From: Streptococcus henryi DSM 19005
GTDB lineage: Bacteria; Bacillota; Bacilli; Lactobacillales; Streptococcaceae
Assembly (NCBI RefSeq): GCF_000376985.1
Contig: NZ_AQYA01000019.1
Location: 1-33,054 of the forward strand
Length of the DNA: 33,054 bases
Reading direction: 5' to 3'
In this document: one piece after another, positions 15,641 through 24,162 of the stretch
Numbering within the stretch: the stretch's first letter is position 1
Layout: each line of letters opens with the position of its first letter
Notes under the pieces: model-generated
The model's input: only the letters and a program-made list of their open reading frames with translations
Databases searched by the model: none
Told to the model about the DNA's origin: nothing
Program-made: the position numbers and the translations under genes

Positions 15641-16375
15641 TTAATTAAGGGAAAGCCCAATATGAGCTAGCCATGCCTCGTCTTCAGCTAATGTCGCTGA
15701 ATCAGTATAAGCACCGCGATGTGAATTCCACACATAATCGCCTGTAGTTGTAGCTTCTTGTCCAGCCCCATAAGTTTGAACTTCATAAGCTGGTGAATCG
15801 TAGGCCGTCAGACCATACATGTCAATAATACTATTGAGTTTATAGGCATAAGCAGTGTCTGTTGCGTACAAACCTGTTAATGCTGCTGTTGCATCAGTAT
15901 AGGAAGTCGTATTTGATTTCCATGTACCTGAATAAGTTGATGTTCTCAATAAGTTAGCATAATCATAAAGTGAACCAGAGATGTAACCGTATGAACGGAA
16001 AGGCTCATCAATCTCATAGGCATTTCCAAATCCATCATCTTCCCAGGTCAACATGGTCACTGAATTCCCATTGTAACTTCCCTTAATTCCAAAGTAATTA
16101 TAGTGTGGAGCTTGACTTAGAGCAGACTGACCATTACTTGATTCTAGAATTGCTTGTGCAATCATAACTGAAGCATAGAGGTCATTTTCCTGAGCAATTT
16201 GTCGTGCACTCTCACCAATTGAAGCAATAAATTCTGAAGTGGTTTGTCCGGCATATCCAGACTCCGCAGTTACTGTTTTACTCGCTTCGCTACTCATTGT
16301 TCCCATGACGAAACCGGCTAGTGCGATAATAGCTGAAAAACTCAAAACCACTTTAATGATAGTCTTCTTAGTCAC
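15641..16375 (-). CDS. Secreted glucosaminidase-domain protein (putative peptidoglycan hydrolase)
   Basis: A 244-residue exported protein. Residues 1-8 are basic, ~9-26 hydrophobic (signal peptide or anchor), and ~45-190 are a FlgJ/LytG-type glucosaminidase domain: [20 protein letters not shown] with catalytic E78, then [11 protein letters not shown]. It would cut glycan strands of peptidoglycan during wall remodelling. It has no choline-binding, LysM or SH3 repeats; the tail (~195-244) is unrecognised. The start is GTG 16375 with AAGGAGA five bases away. The longer frame from GTG 16426 is rejected because it contains this gene's own promoter. It is monocistronic, with a terminator at 15584. 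Confidence 0.87.
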   Translation of the reverse strand: MTKKTIIKVVLSFSAIIALAGFVMGTMSSEASKTVTAESGYAGQTTSEFIASIGESARQIAQENDLYASVMIAQAILESSNGQSALSQAPHYNYFGIKGSYNGNSVTMLTWEDDGFGNAYEIDEPFRSYGYISGSLYDYANLLRTSTYSGTWKSNTTSYTDATAALTGLYATDTAYAYKLNSIIDMYGLTAYDSPAYEVQTYGAGQEATTTGDYVWNSHRGAYTDSATLAEDEAWLAHIGLSLN

Positions 16376-16406
16376 AGAATCTCCTTGTAAAAATGTATTT
16401 GTCTTT

Positions 16407-16415
16407 ATTATATCA
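16407..16415 (-). promoter_or_regulatory. Extended -10 promoter of the glucosaminidase gene
   Basis: TGATATAAT on the minus strand (TATAAT 16407-16412); start about 25 bases before GTG 16375. No good -35 box. Confidence 0.65.
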
Positions 16416-16549
16416 AAGTTTTCCACAGGATATGTAACAATAAGATGACAATTTTCGAATTTTCCACAGTTTTTTGGATTCCTATGTTATTTTCTTCAAT
16501 TTTAGGCGACTTATCCACAATTCGCTTCCCAAAGTATCCTTATAAACTG

Positions 16550-18418
16550 CTAGGATGTTTTATCTAAGAGTAGCAAATCAGTTTGCTCTCTTTTTTCATT
16601 AACATAATTAGCTAGTTCTATGGTTAAATCATATCTCAAAAATGGTGTGATGAGATAAATGCCATTGTAATATTCAAGAGCTTTATCAATCAATCGTTTA
16701 CTTTCTTCTAAACCTAATTTCTCGCAGGCTTTTTTATCTTCCTTCACTTCTTCTAATCGAGCCAAGAAATCTTCAGAAAGTTGGATACCGGGAACTTCAT
16801 TATGTAAAAATACGGCGTTATTATAACTTGTTATCGGCATAATTCCAATAAAGAATGGTGTTTCATAAGGAACTGTTAGTTGTGATAGAGTATCTATTGT
16901 CTCGATATTAAAAATTGGTTGTGTGATAAAATAATCAGCTCCAGAAGATATTTTCTTATCGAGTAATCTCCCACATCGGGATAAATTTTTTACATTTGGA
17001 TTAAAAGCTGCTGCTACTGTAAAGTCAGTAGCTTTTTTTATACTGCCACCACTATAGCCTTTTCCACTATTAAGCTGTTTAATCAGACTGAGCAGCTTTA
17101 AACTTGTGACATCATAGACACTTGTAGCGCCTGGGAAATCTCCCATCTTGGATGGATCACCTGTCACTGCTAAAATATGATCAAATCCTAGGACATCCAT
17201 TCCAAGTAATCTTGATTGTAGACCAATGAGATTATAATCCCTACAAGCTAAATGTAGTACAAGGGGTGTTGTAAGATCATTTTTTAAATAGGCTGCTAAG
17301 CTGACATTACAGATACGTGTTCTGGCTAAGGAGTTATCTGCTAAGGTGATGGCTGCTAAACCCGCTTGATCTAAAGCCTTAATGCCTTCAACAAATTTTG
17401 TAATATCAAGTGTCTTCGGTGGATCAAGCTCCGCAATCACTGTAATGTCACGTTTTACTTTATCTACCAAAGTCTCATTTTGTTTACTGGCTGCGATGAG
17501 TTCTTCTTCTGCTACTAATGGCGTAACTAATTTTCTCTCGATAGGTTTGAGTCCACGAACAACTCGTTTGACAGATCTGATATGCTCTGGTGTGGTTCCA
17601 CAGCAGCCACCAATAATTCTAGCTCCCTCAGCCACTAGAAGCTCTGCACTTTTCCCAAAATATTCAGCATTTTGGCTAAAACCAAATCGGTTTGAATTGC
17701 CATCAACAGAATACTCCAACAAACTGGCATTTGGGTAAACGGCTAAAAATGATTGAGCAAATAAGGGGACTTGCTTGAGCGATTTAATCATATGGTAGGG
17801 ACCAAGGTGACAATTCAGACCAACAACATCTGCCCCCAACATGACCAGATTGCTCAAGACTTCCACTAGAGGTTGGCCATTTTGAGTAATCCCAGGTTCA
17901 AGTAAGGTTAGATTTGTGATGATAGGGATATCTGTGATTGGACGAACAGCTTCAAGAACAGCTAGCAATTCTTCAACATCATAATAGGTTTCAAAGAGAA
18001 GACCATCTATCAATTTCCCATCAAGTAAATACGTGACTTGTTCAATTGTCTGGTCAATTATTTCTTCTAAAGTTAGGTCACATTGCTTTAGCCCACGCGA
18101 GCCTCCAACAGTTCCCAAAACAAAAATCTCATCCCCAGCTGCTTCACGCGCTATCTTAACCCCAGCTTGATTTATTTCCTTGATATCATTTTCATAACCA
18201 TATGCCTTAAGTCGATGCCGTTTTGCTGAGTAAGTATTTGTCTGTATAATGTCAGCACCGGCATTAATATAGGCTTGATGAATTCGAGAAACTTCTTGAG
18301 GGTTGGATAAATTATAAGATTCATAACAATTATCAAGTCCATTGGCGTACAAAAGTGTTCCCATGGCACCGTCCGCCACCAGTATTTCTGTTTTTAAACG
18401 TTCCAATAAATCTGACAT
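16550..18418 (-). CDS. metF: Bifunctional homocysteine S-methyltransferase / 5,10-methylenetetrahydrofolate reductase
   Basis: Two enzymes in one 622-residue chain, as in YitJ of Bacillus and the streptococcal MetF. Residues ~1-290 are the homocysteine methyltransferase barrel with zinc cysteines C203 (LNCHLGP) and C272/C273 (GGCCGTTPEHI). Residues ~310-610 are the FAD-dependent MTHFR barrel, which makes the methyl-THF used by MetE. The opening LVADGAMGTLLYANGLDNCY is typical. GGAGGG precedes the ATG. The gene follows metE after 79 bases that hold a weak hairpin, and shares its MET-box-controlled promoter. In the fused protein the N-terminal half may use another methyl donor such as S-methylmethionine; that is not settled by sequence. 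No clear terminator follows. Confidence 0.94.
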   Translation of the reverse strand: MSDLLERLKTEILVADGAMGTLLYANGLDNCYESYNLSNPQEVSRIHQAYINAGADIIQTNTYSAKRHRLKAYGYENDIKEINQAGVKIAREAAGDEIFVLGTVGGSRGLKQCDLTLEEIIDQTIEQVTYLLDGKLIDGLLFETYYDVEELLAVLEAVRPITDIPIITNLTLLEPGITQNGQPLVEVLSNLVMLGADVVGLNCHLGPYHMIKSLKQVPLFAQSFLAVYPNASLLEYSVDGNSNRFGFSQNAEYFGKSAELLVAEGARIIGGCCGTTPEHIRSVKRVVRGLKPIERKLVTPLVAEEELIAASKQNETLVDKVKRDITVIAELDPPKTLDITKFVEGIKALDQAGLAAITLADNSLARTRICNVSLAAYLKNDLTTPLVLHLACRDYNLIGLQSRLLGMDVLGFDHILAVTGDPSKMGDFPGATSVYDVTSLKLLSLIKQLNSGKGYSGGSIKKATDFTVAAAFNPNVKNLSRCGRLLDKKISSGADYFITQPIFNIETIDTLSQLTVPYETPFFIGIMPITSYNNAVFLHNEVPGIQLSEDFLARLEEVKEDKKACEKLGLEESKRLIDKALEYYNGIYLITPFLRYDLTIELANYVNEKREQTDLLLLDKTS

Positions 18419-18446
18419 AAGCCCTCCTTTCTATTTAATTATTGGC

Positions 18447-18471
18447 AAAACAGGTTCAGAAACCGAACCTG
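18447..18471 (-). terminator. Weak hairpin between metE and metF
   Basis: Minus strand CAGGTTC/GAACCTG (7 bp, 7-base loop) followed by TTTTG. It may partly terminate or protect the metE part of the message, lowering metF output. Confidence 0.5.
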
Positions 18472-18497
18472 CTTGAGTTTTTCTTATTGCTAATGAA

Positions 18498-20738
18498 TCA
18501 AGCCTTACCAAACTTAGCACGAACTTCCTGAGTAGCTTCAACCAGAATTTTCAGTGCAGCAAGAGTTTCAGGTTCACGTCTTGTTTTTAAACCGCAATCA
18601 GGGTTAACCCAGAATTGTCCCAAAGATAGTTGAACAAGTGGGCGTTCAATATTGGCAATAACTTCTTCCTTTGTTGGGACACGTGGAGAATGAATATCAT
18701 AGACTCCGAGACCAATTCCTAATGGATATGTAGCAGTTTCAAATGATTCAATGATGTCTCCATGACTGCGACTTGTTTCGATTGAAATCACATCTGCATC
18801 TAATTCACGAATAGAGTCAATAATTTCATCAAATTTTGAATAGCACATATGGGTATGAATCTGAGTTTCATCTTTCACTGATGAAGTCGCAATGCGGAAA
18901 GCATGAATAGCATCATCTAAATAGGCTTGTTGTTTGCTCTTTCTCAAAGGTAATCCTTCACGAAGCGCAGCCTCATCCACTTGAATAATGGCAATACCAG
19001 CATTTTCCAACAACTGAATTTCATCTTTAATTGCTAGTCCAATTTGATTAAACAATTGAGCTCGAGAAATATCTGTACGCTCAAATGACCAGTTGGTAAT
19101 TGTAATTGGTCCAGTTAGCATTCCCTTAACAGGTCGGCTAGTCAGACTCTGTGCATAGACTGTTTCTTCAACAGTTAAGGGTTGAATATGTTTAACATCT
19201 CCATAGATAATTGGTGGCTTGACAGCGCGTGATCCGTAAGACTGAACCCAGCCAAATTTTGTAGTTGTAAAGCCTGCCAATTTTTGACCAAAAAACTCTA
19301 CCATGTCTACTCGTTCAAACTCTCCGTGAACTAAGACATCTAAGCCCAAGTCCTCTTGAATTTTAATCCAACGTGAGATTTCTGATTTTATGTATTCTTT
19401 ATATTCCTCTTCAGAGATTTCCCCACATTTCCAAGACAATCGTTTACGACGAATCTCAGGTGATTGCGGGAATGAACCGATAGTTGTCGTTGGCAAAATT
19501 GGTAAGCCCAGACGCTCTTGTTGTAATAGCTGACGCTGACTGTAATCAAGATGCCTTTGTGTTGGAACATTGTCCAAATTTTCAAGAACAACATTACGAA
19601 AATCTGCTTCTTGAAGTTTATCGAAGTTTTGAATATGCTGTGTGTAAGCAGGATTATCAATTCCCTTAAGTTTTTCAGCTAGTAGTTTTATTTCGACTAG
19701 TTTCTCATCTGCGAATGATAAACCATTTTTTAGAACTGGATCTAAATCCGTTTCATTTTTAGTTGTTACTGGAACATGCAACAGAGAGCAAGAAGGCTGG
19801 ACTACCACTTCAGCTACATTTTCTTGAATAGCCTTAAGCAATTCAGTCGTTTTAATGAAATCTGAAGACCAAACATTTCGACCATCCACAACTCCAGCAA
19901 AAATAACCTTATCTGCAAAGAGTCCTGATAAAATTGCTTCTAAGTTTTCTTCCAAGCCATGCACAAAATCCAGTCCAAATGCGGCTACAGGCAGTTGAGA
20001 TAGTTCTTTAGCATCAATTAATGCCTCAAAATATGTCTGAAAAATCAATTTTGCTTCCGGTACTTCTTTGGCAAAATAAGAATAGACACATTTAGCAGCT
20101 TCAACAAGATCAGCCCCTTCATCAGTTACAAATATGGGCTCATCGACCTGAATATAAGAAGCGCCAACATTTACCAAATCTTTAAAAATGTGTTTATAAA
20201 GTGGTAGAAGATTTTTTACTGCAGCTGTAAAATCTTGAACTCCTGATGAGAGGGCTACAAATGTCACTGGACCAACTATAACTGGTTTAGCTTTTTCTCC
20301 CACAACTTCACGTGCTTCACGATAGAGTTCAAGGAGATGATTACTTGTTAAATGAGGTTTGGTTTTTGACCATTCAGGAACGATATAGTGGTAATTGGTA
20401 TTAAACCACTTCTTCATTGATGAAGCTACATGATCTTTATCGCCTCGAGCGATAGCAAAATACAAATCTAAATCCTTCTCTTCCTTAGCAAATCGTTTTG
20501 GAATAATACCAAACTGAAAAGATAAATCTAGAATATGATCATATAAAGAGAAATCGCCAACTGGAATATAATCAACACCTGCATCAACTTGCTTCTTCAA
20601 GTTTGCTAAGCGCAAGACTTTAGACTCTTGATTTAATTCTTCTTGGGAAATATCTCCTGACCAATAAGATTCAATTAATTTTTTCCACTCACGATTTTCA
20701 CCCAAACGTGGGTATCCTAAATTTGAAACCACTACCAT
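18498..20738 (-). CDS. metE: Cobalamin-independent methionine synthase
   Basis: 5-methyltetrahydropteroyltriglutamate-homocysteine methyltransferase; makes methionine in the cytoplasm without B12. The 746 residues have full family length: an N-terminal barrel ([16 protein letters not shown] at the start) and a catalytic C-terminal barrel starting near [11 protein letters not shown]. The zinc ligands are H630 and C632 (THMCYSKF) and C715 (NPDCGLKTR). GGAGG lies 5 bases before the ATG. The promoter at 20799-20827 has two upstream MET boxes, so activation by the LysR-type MetR/MtaR regulator when methionine is short is expected. It is followed by metF, which supplies the methyl-folate. Confidence 0.97.
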   Translation of the reverse strand: MVVVSNLGYPRLGENREWKKLIESYWSGDISQEELNQESKVLRLANLKKQVDAGVDYIPVGDFSLYDHILDLSFQFGIIPKRFAKEEKDLDLYFAIARGDKDHVASSMKKWFNTNYHYIVPEWSKTKPHLTSNHLLELYREAREVVGEKAKPVIVGPVTFVALSSGVQDFTAAVKNLLPLYKHIFKDLVNVGASYIQVDEPIFVTDEGADLVEAAKCVYSYFAKEVPEAKLIFQTYFEALIDAKELSQLPVAAFGLDFVHGLEENLEAILSGLFADKVIFAGVVDGRNVWSSDFIKTTELLKAIQENVAEVVVQPSCSLLHVPVTTKNETDLDPVLKNGLSFADEKLVEIKLLAEKLKGIDNPAYTQHIQNFDKLQEADFRNVVLENLDNVPTQRHLDYSQRQLLQQERLGLPILPTTTIGSFPQSPEIRRKRLSWKCGEISEEEYKEYIKSEISRWIKIQEDLGLDVLVHGEFERVDMVEFFGQKLAGFTTTKFGWVQSYGSRAVKPPIIYGDVKHIQPLTVEETVYAQSLTSRPVKGMLTGPITITNWSFERTDISRAQLFNQIGLAIKDEIQLLENAGIAIIQVDEAALREGLPLRKSKQQAYLDDAIHAFRIATSSVKDETQIHTHMCYSKFDEIIDSIRELDADVISIETSRSHGDIIESFETATYPLGIGLGVYDIHSPRVPTKEEVIANIERPLVQLSLGQFWVNPDCGLKTRREPETLAALKILVEATQEVRAKFGKA

Positions 20739-20798
20739 AGCTACCTCCTATAACGTTATAAAATATTGACTATAACATTTAAAAATTTTATGATTTAA

Positions 20799-20827
20799 AT
20801 TTTATCTCATAACATCAGTAATTTCAA
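20799..20827 (-). promoter_or_regulatory. Promoter of metE-metF
   Basis: Minus strand TTGAAA (20822-20827), 17-base spacer, TAAAAT (20799-20804). The transcript starts near 20792, leaving a leader of about 54 bases. Confidence 0.75.
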
Positions 20828-20860
20828 TGCTTTTAGCTATTTTATCTTTTTAAGTCTTGA

Positions 20861-20877
20861 TATAGTTTCAAACTATA
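20861..20877. promoter_or_regulatory. MET box 1
   Basis: TATAGTTTCAAACTATA, identical to the palindrome described by comparative genomics as the binding site of the streptococcal methionine regulator (MetR/MtaR, LysR family). It is centred about 77 bases upstream of the predicted metE start. Confidence 0.85.
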
Positions 20878-20891
20878 CAATTAGAGTTTGT

Positions 20892-20908
20892 TATAGTTAT
20901 TAACTATA
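20892..20908. promoter_or_regulatory. MET box 2
   Basis: TATAGTTATTAACTATA, a variant of MET box 1 with the centre changed, 31 bp further upstream (three helical turns). Confidence 0.75.
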
Positions 20909-20926
20909 TCAAGTGGGCTAATAATC

Positions 20927-20953
20927 AAAAAATCCCCAACATATTGTTGGAGA
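20927..20953 (-). terminator. Terminator of the MFS/ArsR-like operon
   Basis: 9-bp stem TCTCCAACA/TGTTGGGGA on the minus strand (one G-U), 3-base loop, followed by six T from the A-run 20927-20932. Confidence 0.85.
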
Positions 20954-20962
20954 CTTTTGTCA

Positions 20963-21340
20963 TCAAATGCTTTCTTTTTCAGTTAATCTATCACGTTTGA
21001 CTATCAGTTTTTCTCGCTCTGCTATGGCTTCTTCCAATTTCTTACTTAACTCAGTAATATCATCATCTAGGTCCTGAATCTCTGCAATCAAATCAGTCAA
21101 ATTGTTATCAAGGCCTACAACTTCCTCATCAAATTCTACCTCTGAATCAACAGTGAAAACGAAGCCTCTCTTACCAAGGTATTTGCTTACTATCTTTTTC
21201 ATCAAACCTTCAAAGCCTGTATCACTTAATCTTTCATCAATATCTTCGAGAACACTTGCTTGAACTATTTCTATTTCTTCCTGGCTTAATTTTCGACCAG
21301 TTTCATCGTACCAGTTACCCCTGTTTGATTTTATTTTCAT
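20963..21340 (-). CDS. Hypothetical protein with C-terminal coiled coil
   Basis: A 125-residue soluble acidic protein, unrecognised. It starts MKIKSNRGNWYDETGRKLSQ. The segment ~35-75 is mixed, and from ~77 to 122 it is a heptad-rich helix (LDNNLTDLIAEIQDLDDDIT and on), likely a coiled coil for self-association. ATG 21340 has AAGGAG five bases upstream; a longer frame to 21367 runs through this ribosome site and is rejected. It is the last gene of the operon after the ArsR-like regulator (16-base gap), followed by a terminator. It may act with that regulator, but nothing in the sequence proves it. Confidence 0.75.
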   Translation of the reverse strand: MKIKSNRGNWYDETGRKLSQEEIEIVQASVLEDIDERLSDTGFEGLMKKIVSKYLGKRGFVFTVDSEVEFDEEVVGLDNNLTDLIAEIQDLDDDITELSKKLEEAIAEREKLIVKRDRLTEKESI

Positions 21341-21356
21341 CGTGTCTCCTTTTTTC

Positions 21357-22391
21357 TTACAGGTCAAAGTCTTCTTTGAGTTTATCTATAACCGCCTGAA
21401 TGAGTTCACGGTTTGGGTCATATTTGACATCTTTTTCATCACTATTAAAAAGTAAGAGCTGAGCATTTTGCAACTTTTGTCGATGGAAGGAAACAGCTGC
21501 GCTGGTAATCCCCAGACTTTCTGCAATATCCTTACTCTTGGCATATGGTTGGGTAAGAGCAACCAAAACCTTATAGCGTGAAAGATCACTTAGAATTTTA
21601 AGGACAGCTGAAAAATTATCTTCATCCAGCTCATTATGACTTAGTAAAACTTCATCAATTTTACAAGACAAGATGAGAAAATTTCGATATTTCCCAAATT
21701 TCTTTACGTAGGAAATTAAGGACAATCGAATCATCCAAGGACTTATAATATAGAGTTCAAAATCCTCACTTGGGATTGAAAAATTCTCCAATTGTAAAAA
21801 TTTTGCTTCTTCTAGTAACTGCTCAGGTTTAATAGTTTGAGCAAAAGACTCCCTCTCAGCTCTGGCATTCTCAAAATAAGGCTGATAAAGGTCAATTAGA
21901 ACTCTGGATATTTCAACAGTTTTTTTGATATTCTCCTTGAGGTTGTGACTAAAGGAGAATATCTGCCATTTATCTTCAGGTTTGAGACTCAACTCATTGA
22001 GAATTTTCCAGAAGTCCATCCCTGAGGTATCACCTAGGTTATCTTCTTCTACAAAATGATGAAGACACACTTCTAGCTCTTTTTCAGTCATGGCCAGCAC
22101 CAGCTCATGTAATTCTTCAATATCAGAAGGCTCCTTATCCTGGTTAATCAGATAAAAATAACAAACGGTCAAAAAACTTGCACCCGCCCCCATCAAATGA
22201 TACTCACGAATTTTAGCCTGAAAGGGGAGAAATAGCTGATAAATTTCTTCCAGAGTATCAAGATCCTTAGCTAAAAGACTAAGTTCCTTTTGGGTAAAAT
22301 CCCATTCCCACTCTTTCATAGAATAGGACAGGACAGGTAACATGGTTAATTCAAAAATTTCAGAACGTTTTTGATTGTAAATAAAAGGCAT
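21357..22391 (-). CDS. ArsR-like winged-helix protein with long N-terminal domain
   Basis: 344 residues. The C-terminal ~80 residues (about 262-335) are a winged helix of ArsR type: LKILSDLSRYKVLVALTQPY, then AKSKDIAESLGITSAAVSFH as the recognition part. The ~260-residue N-terminal domain is helical and unrecognised; it is acidic with no membrane segment. This architecture occurs in regulators encoded beside MFS exporters. GAGGT lies before the ATG, 12 bases after the end of the MFS gene, so the two are co-expressed. I infer that it regulates this operon, perhaps through the palindrome at 24028-24045. Confidence 0.8.
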   Translation of the reverse strand: MPFIYNQKRSEIFELTMLPVLSYSMKEWEWDFTQKELSLLAKDLDTLEEIYQLFLPFQAKIREYHLMGAGASFLTVCYFYLINQDKEPSDIEELHELVLAMTEKELEVCLHHFVEEDNLGDTSGMDFWKILNELSLKPEDKWQIFSFSHNLKENIKKTVEISRVLIDLYQPYFENARAERESFAQTIKPEQLLEEAKFLQLENFSIPSEDFELYIISPWMIRLSLISYVKKFGKYRNFLILSCKIDEVLLSHNELDEDNFSAVLKILSDLSRYKVLVALTQPYAKSKDIAESLGITSAAVSFHRQKLQNAQLLLFNSDEKDVKYDPNRELIQAVIDKLKEDFDL

Positions 22392-22403
22392 GGTGACCTC
22401 TTT

Positions 22404-23675
22404 CTAAGCCAGTTTAGTGACTACTTGATTTTTCTTAACTCTACTCTTAATAGTATAAACCATAAGTCCAAGCGCAAGCAAGAGGTAAAGGGCAGAAATG
22501 ACCTGAGCTGGCAGGATAACCACCAAACCAGACAAAGCAAAACGACTCACAATCATGCCTAAGGTCAGTAAGGTGTCAATTCCTGAACCGATGGTGGCCA
22601 ATTTTTCCTCTGGAATTTCATGGTAGATCATCGCTGAAAACTTTGGATTCACACCTCCAGTCGCAATTGCTGCTACAAGAAGACTTAAAAGTGCAAAATA
22701 GATATTATGTAGGACCATTGCTGTAAAAAAAGAAATCAAAAGAATTAAGATTAAAATAACCATAAGACTTAAATCAACCTTTTTAAAAAGCGTAGTACAA
22801 AGTATTGATCCTAAAATATTTCCCACAAAGAAAACAATTGAGACTATAGCGAGTGTGGTCGTGGGATTGATGATAATAAAGTCCTTAAAATCCTTGATAG
22901 TTGTCAGAACCATAATTTCCAAAGTTGAACCAATAGCGTTGACCCCTATAATGGCGAACAGACTGATTTTCAAAACTGGAATGCCATTAATAGTCTCCAA
23001 GGTCCCCTTGAAAGCACCTCCGATTTCTCTCATCAAACCTTTTGAGCTCCCAGTCTCAGTAGAGAGTTTGATAGGATTATCTTTCAGCAGTTTGGTAAAA
23101 GCAGGGCGGAGACCTAGCATGATCAGGGCGCTAGCTAGAAAGGTTGCTGCATTAAAGAAGGCTAAATTTTGGTAGGTCATGAGGGCGATGAGAACTGCAC
23201 CGCTTGCCTGAAATCCAATCTGCAAAATTGAGGAAGCCGCCTGACGAAAGGCCATAGCCCCTTCCCGGTCCTCGTCAGCTACTACTCTGAGTGAAAGGGG
23301 AGAGAATAGATAGGACTCGTACTGACCTGAAATATCTGAAAAGAGATTTGCAACAACTGCTAGCAGAACAATCCAGAGGGCAGGCTCAAAGCCCATGGCA
23401 AGACCAACTATTACATAGATGACCAAGCGAAAAATTTGTGTCCCCAAGATAGTATCTACCTTGTTCTTGGTCTTATCTGCCCAGATGCCCATAAGAAAGC
23501 GAGTCAGAATCGGGAGAGACTCTGAAAGAGTTACTAGACTAATCCCAATCTCCGGTTTTGGCAAGAGGAGAACGTAGTTCATTAAGGCCAAGTAATAGAG
23601 ACTATCACCAAAGTTAGACAACATGTCAGATAGAAAGGTCGCCATGTAGAGTTTGTTGCTAAAAACTTTTTTCAT
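22404..23675 (-). CDS. Major facilitator superfamily transporter
   Basis: A 423-residue permease with about 12 hydrophobic helices and the short loop GIWADKTKNK after helix 2, which is the MFS motif-A position. It starts with MKKVFSNKLYMATFLSDMLS and ends with a basic tail. Such drug:H+ antiporter-like proteins export drugs or peptides in Firmicutes; the substrate is not evident. It lies 40 bases after the small anchored protein gene and 12 bases before the ArsR-like gene, so it is the transport part of a four-gene unit with its own regulator. AAGTAGG lies before the ATG. Confidence 0.88.
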   Translation of the reverse strand: MKKVFSNKLYMATFLSDMLSNFGDSLYYLALMNYVLLLPKPEIGISLVTLSESLPILTRFLMGIWADKTKNKVDTILGTQIFRLVIYVIVGLAMGFEPALWIVLLAVVANLFSDISGQYESYLFSPLSLRVVADEDREGAMAFRQAASSILQIGFQASGAVLIALMTYQNLAFFNAATFLASALIMLGLRPAFTKLLKDNPIKLSTETGSSKGLMREIGGAFKGTLETINGIPVLKISLFAIIGVNAIGSTLEIMVLTTIKDFKDFIIINPTTTLAIVSIVFFVGNILGSILCTTLFKKVDLSLMVILILILLISFFTAMVLHNIYFALLSLLVAAIATGGVNPKFSAMIYHEIPEEKLATIGSGIDTLLTLGMIVSRFALSGLVVILPAQVISALYLLLALGLMVYTIKSRVKKNQVVTKLA

Positions 23676-23715
23676 AAGAAATACCTACTTCTAAAAATCT
23701 GATGTTATTTTTCGC

Positions 23716-23952
23716 TTAATCTGCTTTATGAATTGATTTTGACCATGGTGTTGGATGCTTTTCAATTAACATACTTAACCAATTTTCATCACCGTTTGAT
23801 TCTTCTTCAACATCACTTAATTGAGTGTCATCATCATTGTAATCCACAACACCAAAAATAGTAGTGTCAGAGTTCTCAAAAGAAGTCACGATAGGATAGG
23901 CAACATAAGCTAGAGCTAAGAGTGCTAAGAGTAGATAGAGTAACTTTTTCAT
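23716..23952 (-). CDS. Small membrane-anchored or secreted acidic protein
   Basis: 78 residues: MKKLLYLLLALLALAYVAYP is a signal anchor, and the rest (~25-78) is acidic (DYNDDDTQLSDVEEESNGDE), ending in a short basic stretch. No conserved domain is recognised. I start it at ATG 23952, which has GAGG seven bases upstream; the in-frame ATG at 23964 would have no ribosome site. It is the first gene of the MFS/ArsR-like operon, 49 bases after the predicted -10 box. It could be a substrate or helper of the MFS carrier, but that is a guess. Confidence 0.75.
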   Translation of the reverse strand: MKKLLYLLLALLALAYVAYPIVTSFENSDTTIFGVVDYNDDDTQLSDVEEESNGDENWLSMLIEKHPTPWSKSIHKAD

Positions 23953-24000
23953 TTCAAACCTCATTTATATATTTTTAAGTATTTATTTAACTTCCTCTTA

Positions 24001-24029
24001 AGTTTAACACTTACTTTTTCTTAAGTCAA
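24001..24029 (-). promoter_or_regulatory. Promoter of the small protein/MFS/ArsR-like operon
   Basis: Minus strand TTGACT (24024-24029), 17-base spacer, TAAACT (24001-24006). Confidence 0.7.
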
Positions 24030-24045
24030 CATTTAAATAAATGTT
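24028..24045. promoter_or_regulatory. Perfect palindrome at the -35 box, candidate operator
   Basis: AACATTTAAATAAATGTT: two 8-base arms separated by AA, overlapping the upstream edge of the -35 box. Spacing and AT content resemble ArsR/SmtB-type operators. Confidence 0.5.
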
Positions 24046-24114
24046 TTTTGAATATTTTTTAAACCTCTGTTTAACTATTTTGAAGAATATACTTTTGCAG
24101 GCTCTGCTATTTTA

Positions 24115-24140
24115 CAAAAAAAGAACTCCCGAAGGAGTTC
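24115..24140 (-). terminator. Terminator of the fructose operon
   Basis: Minus strand stem GAACTCC/GGAGTTC with a TTCG tetraloop and a T7 tail. Confidence 0.92.
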
Positions 24141-24162
24141 AAAGTGTTAGATAATAATAATC

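Noticed and set aside
16376..16426. GTG 16426 as start of the glucosaminidase protein
   Set aside because: The segment contains the TGATATAAT promoter; GTG 16375 has AAGGAGA and gives a proper signal peptide.
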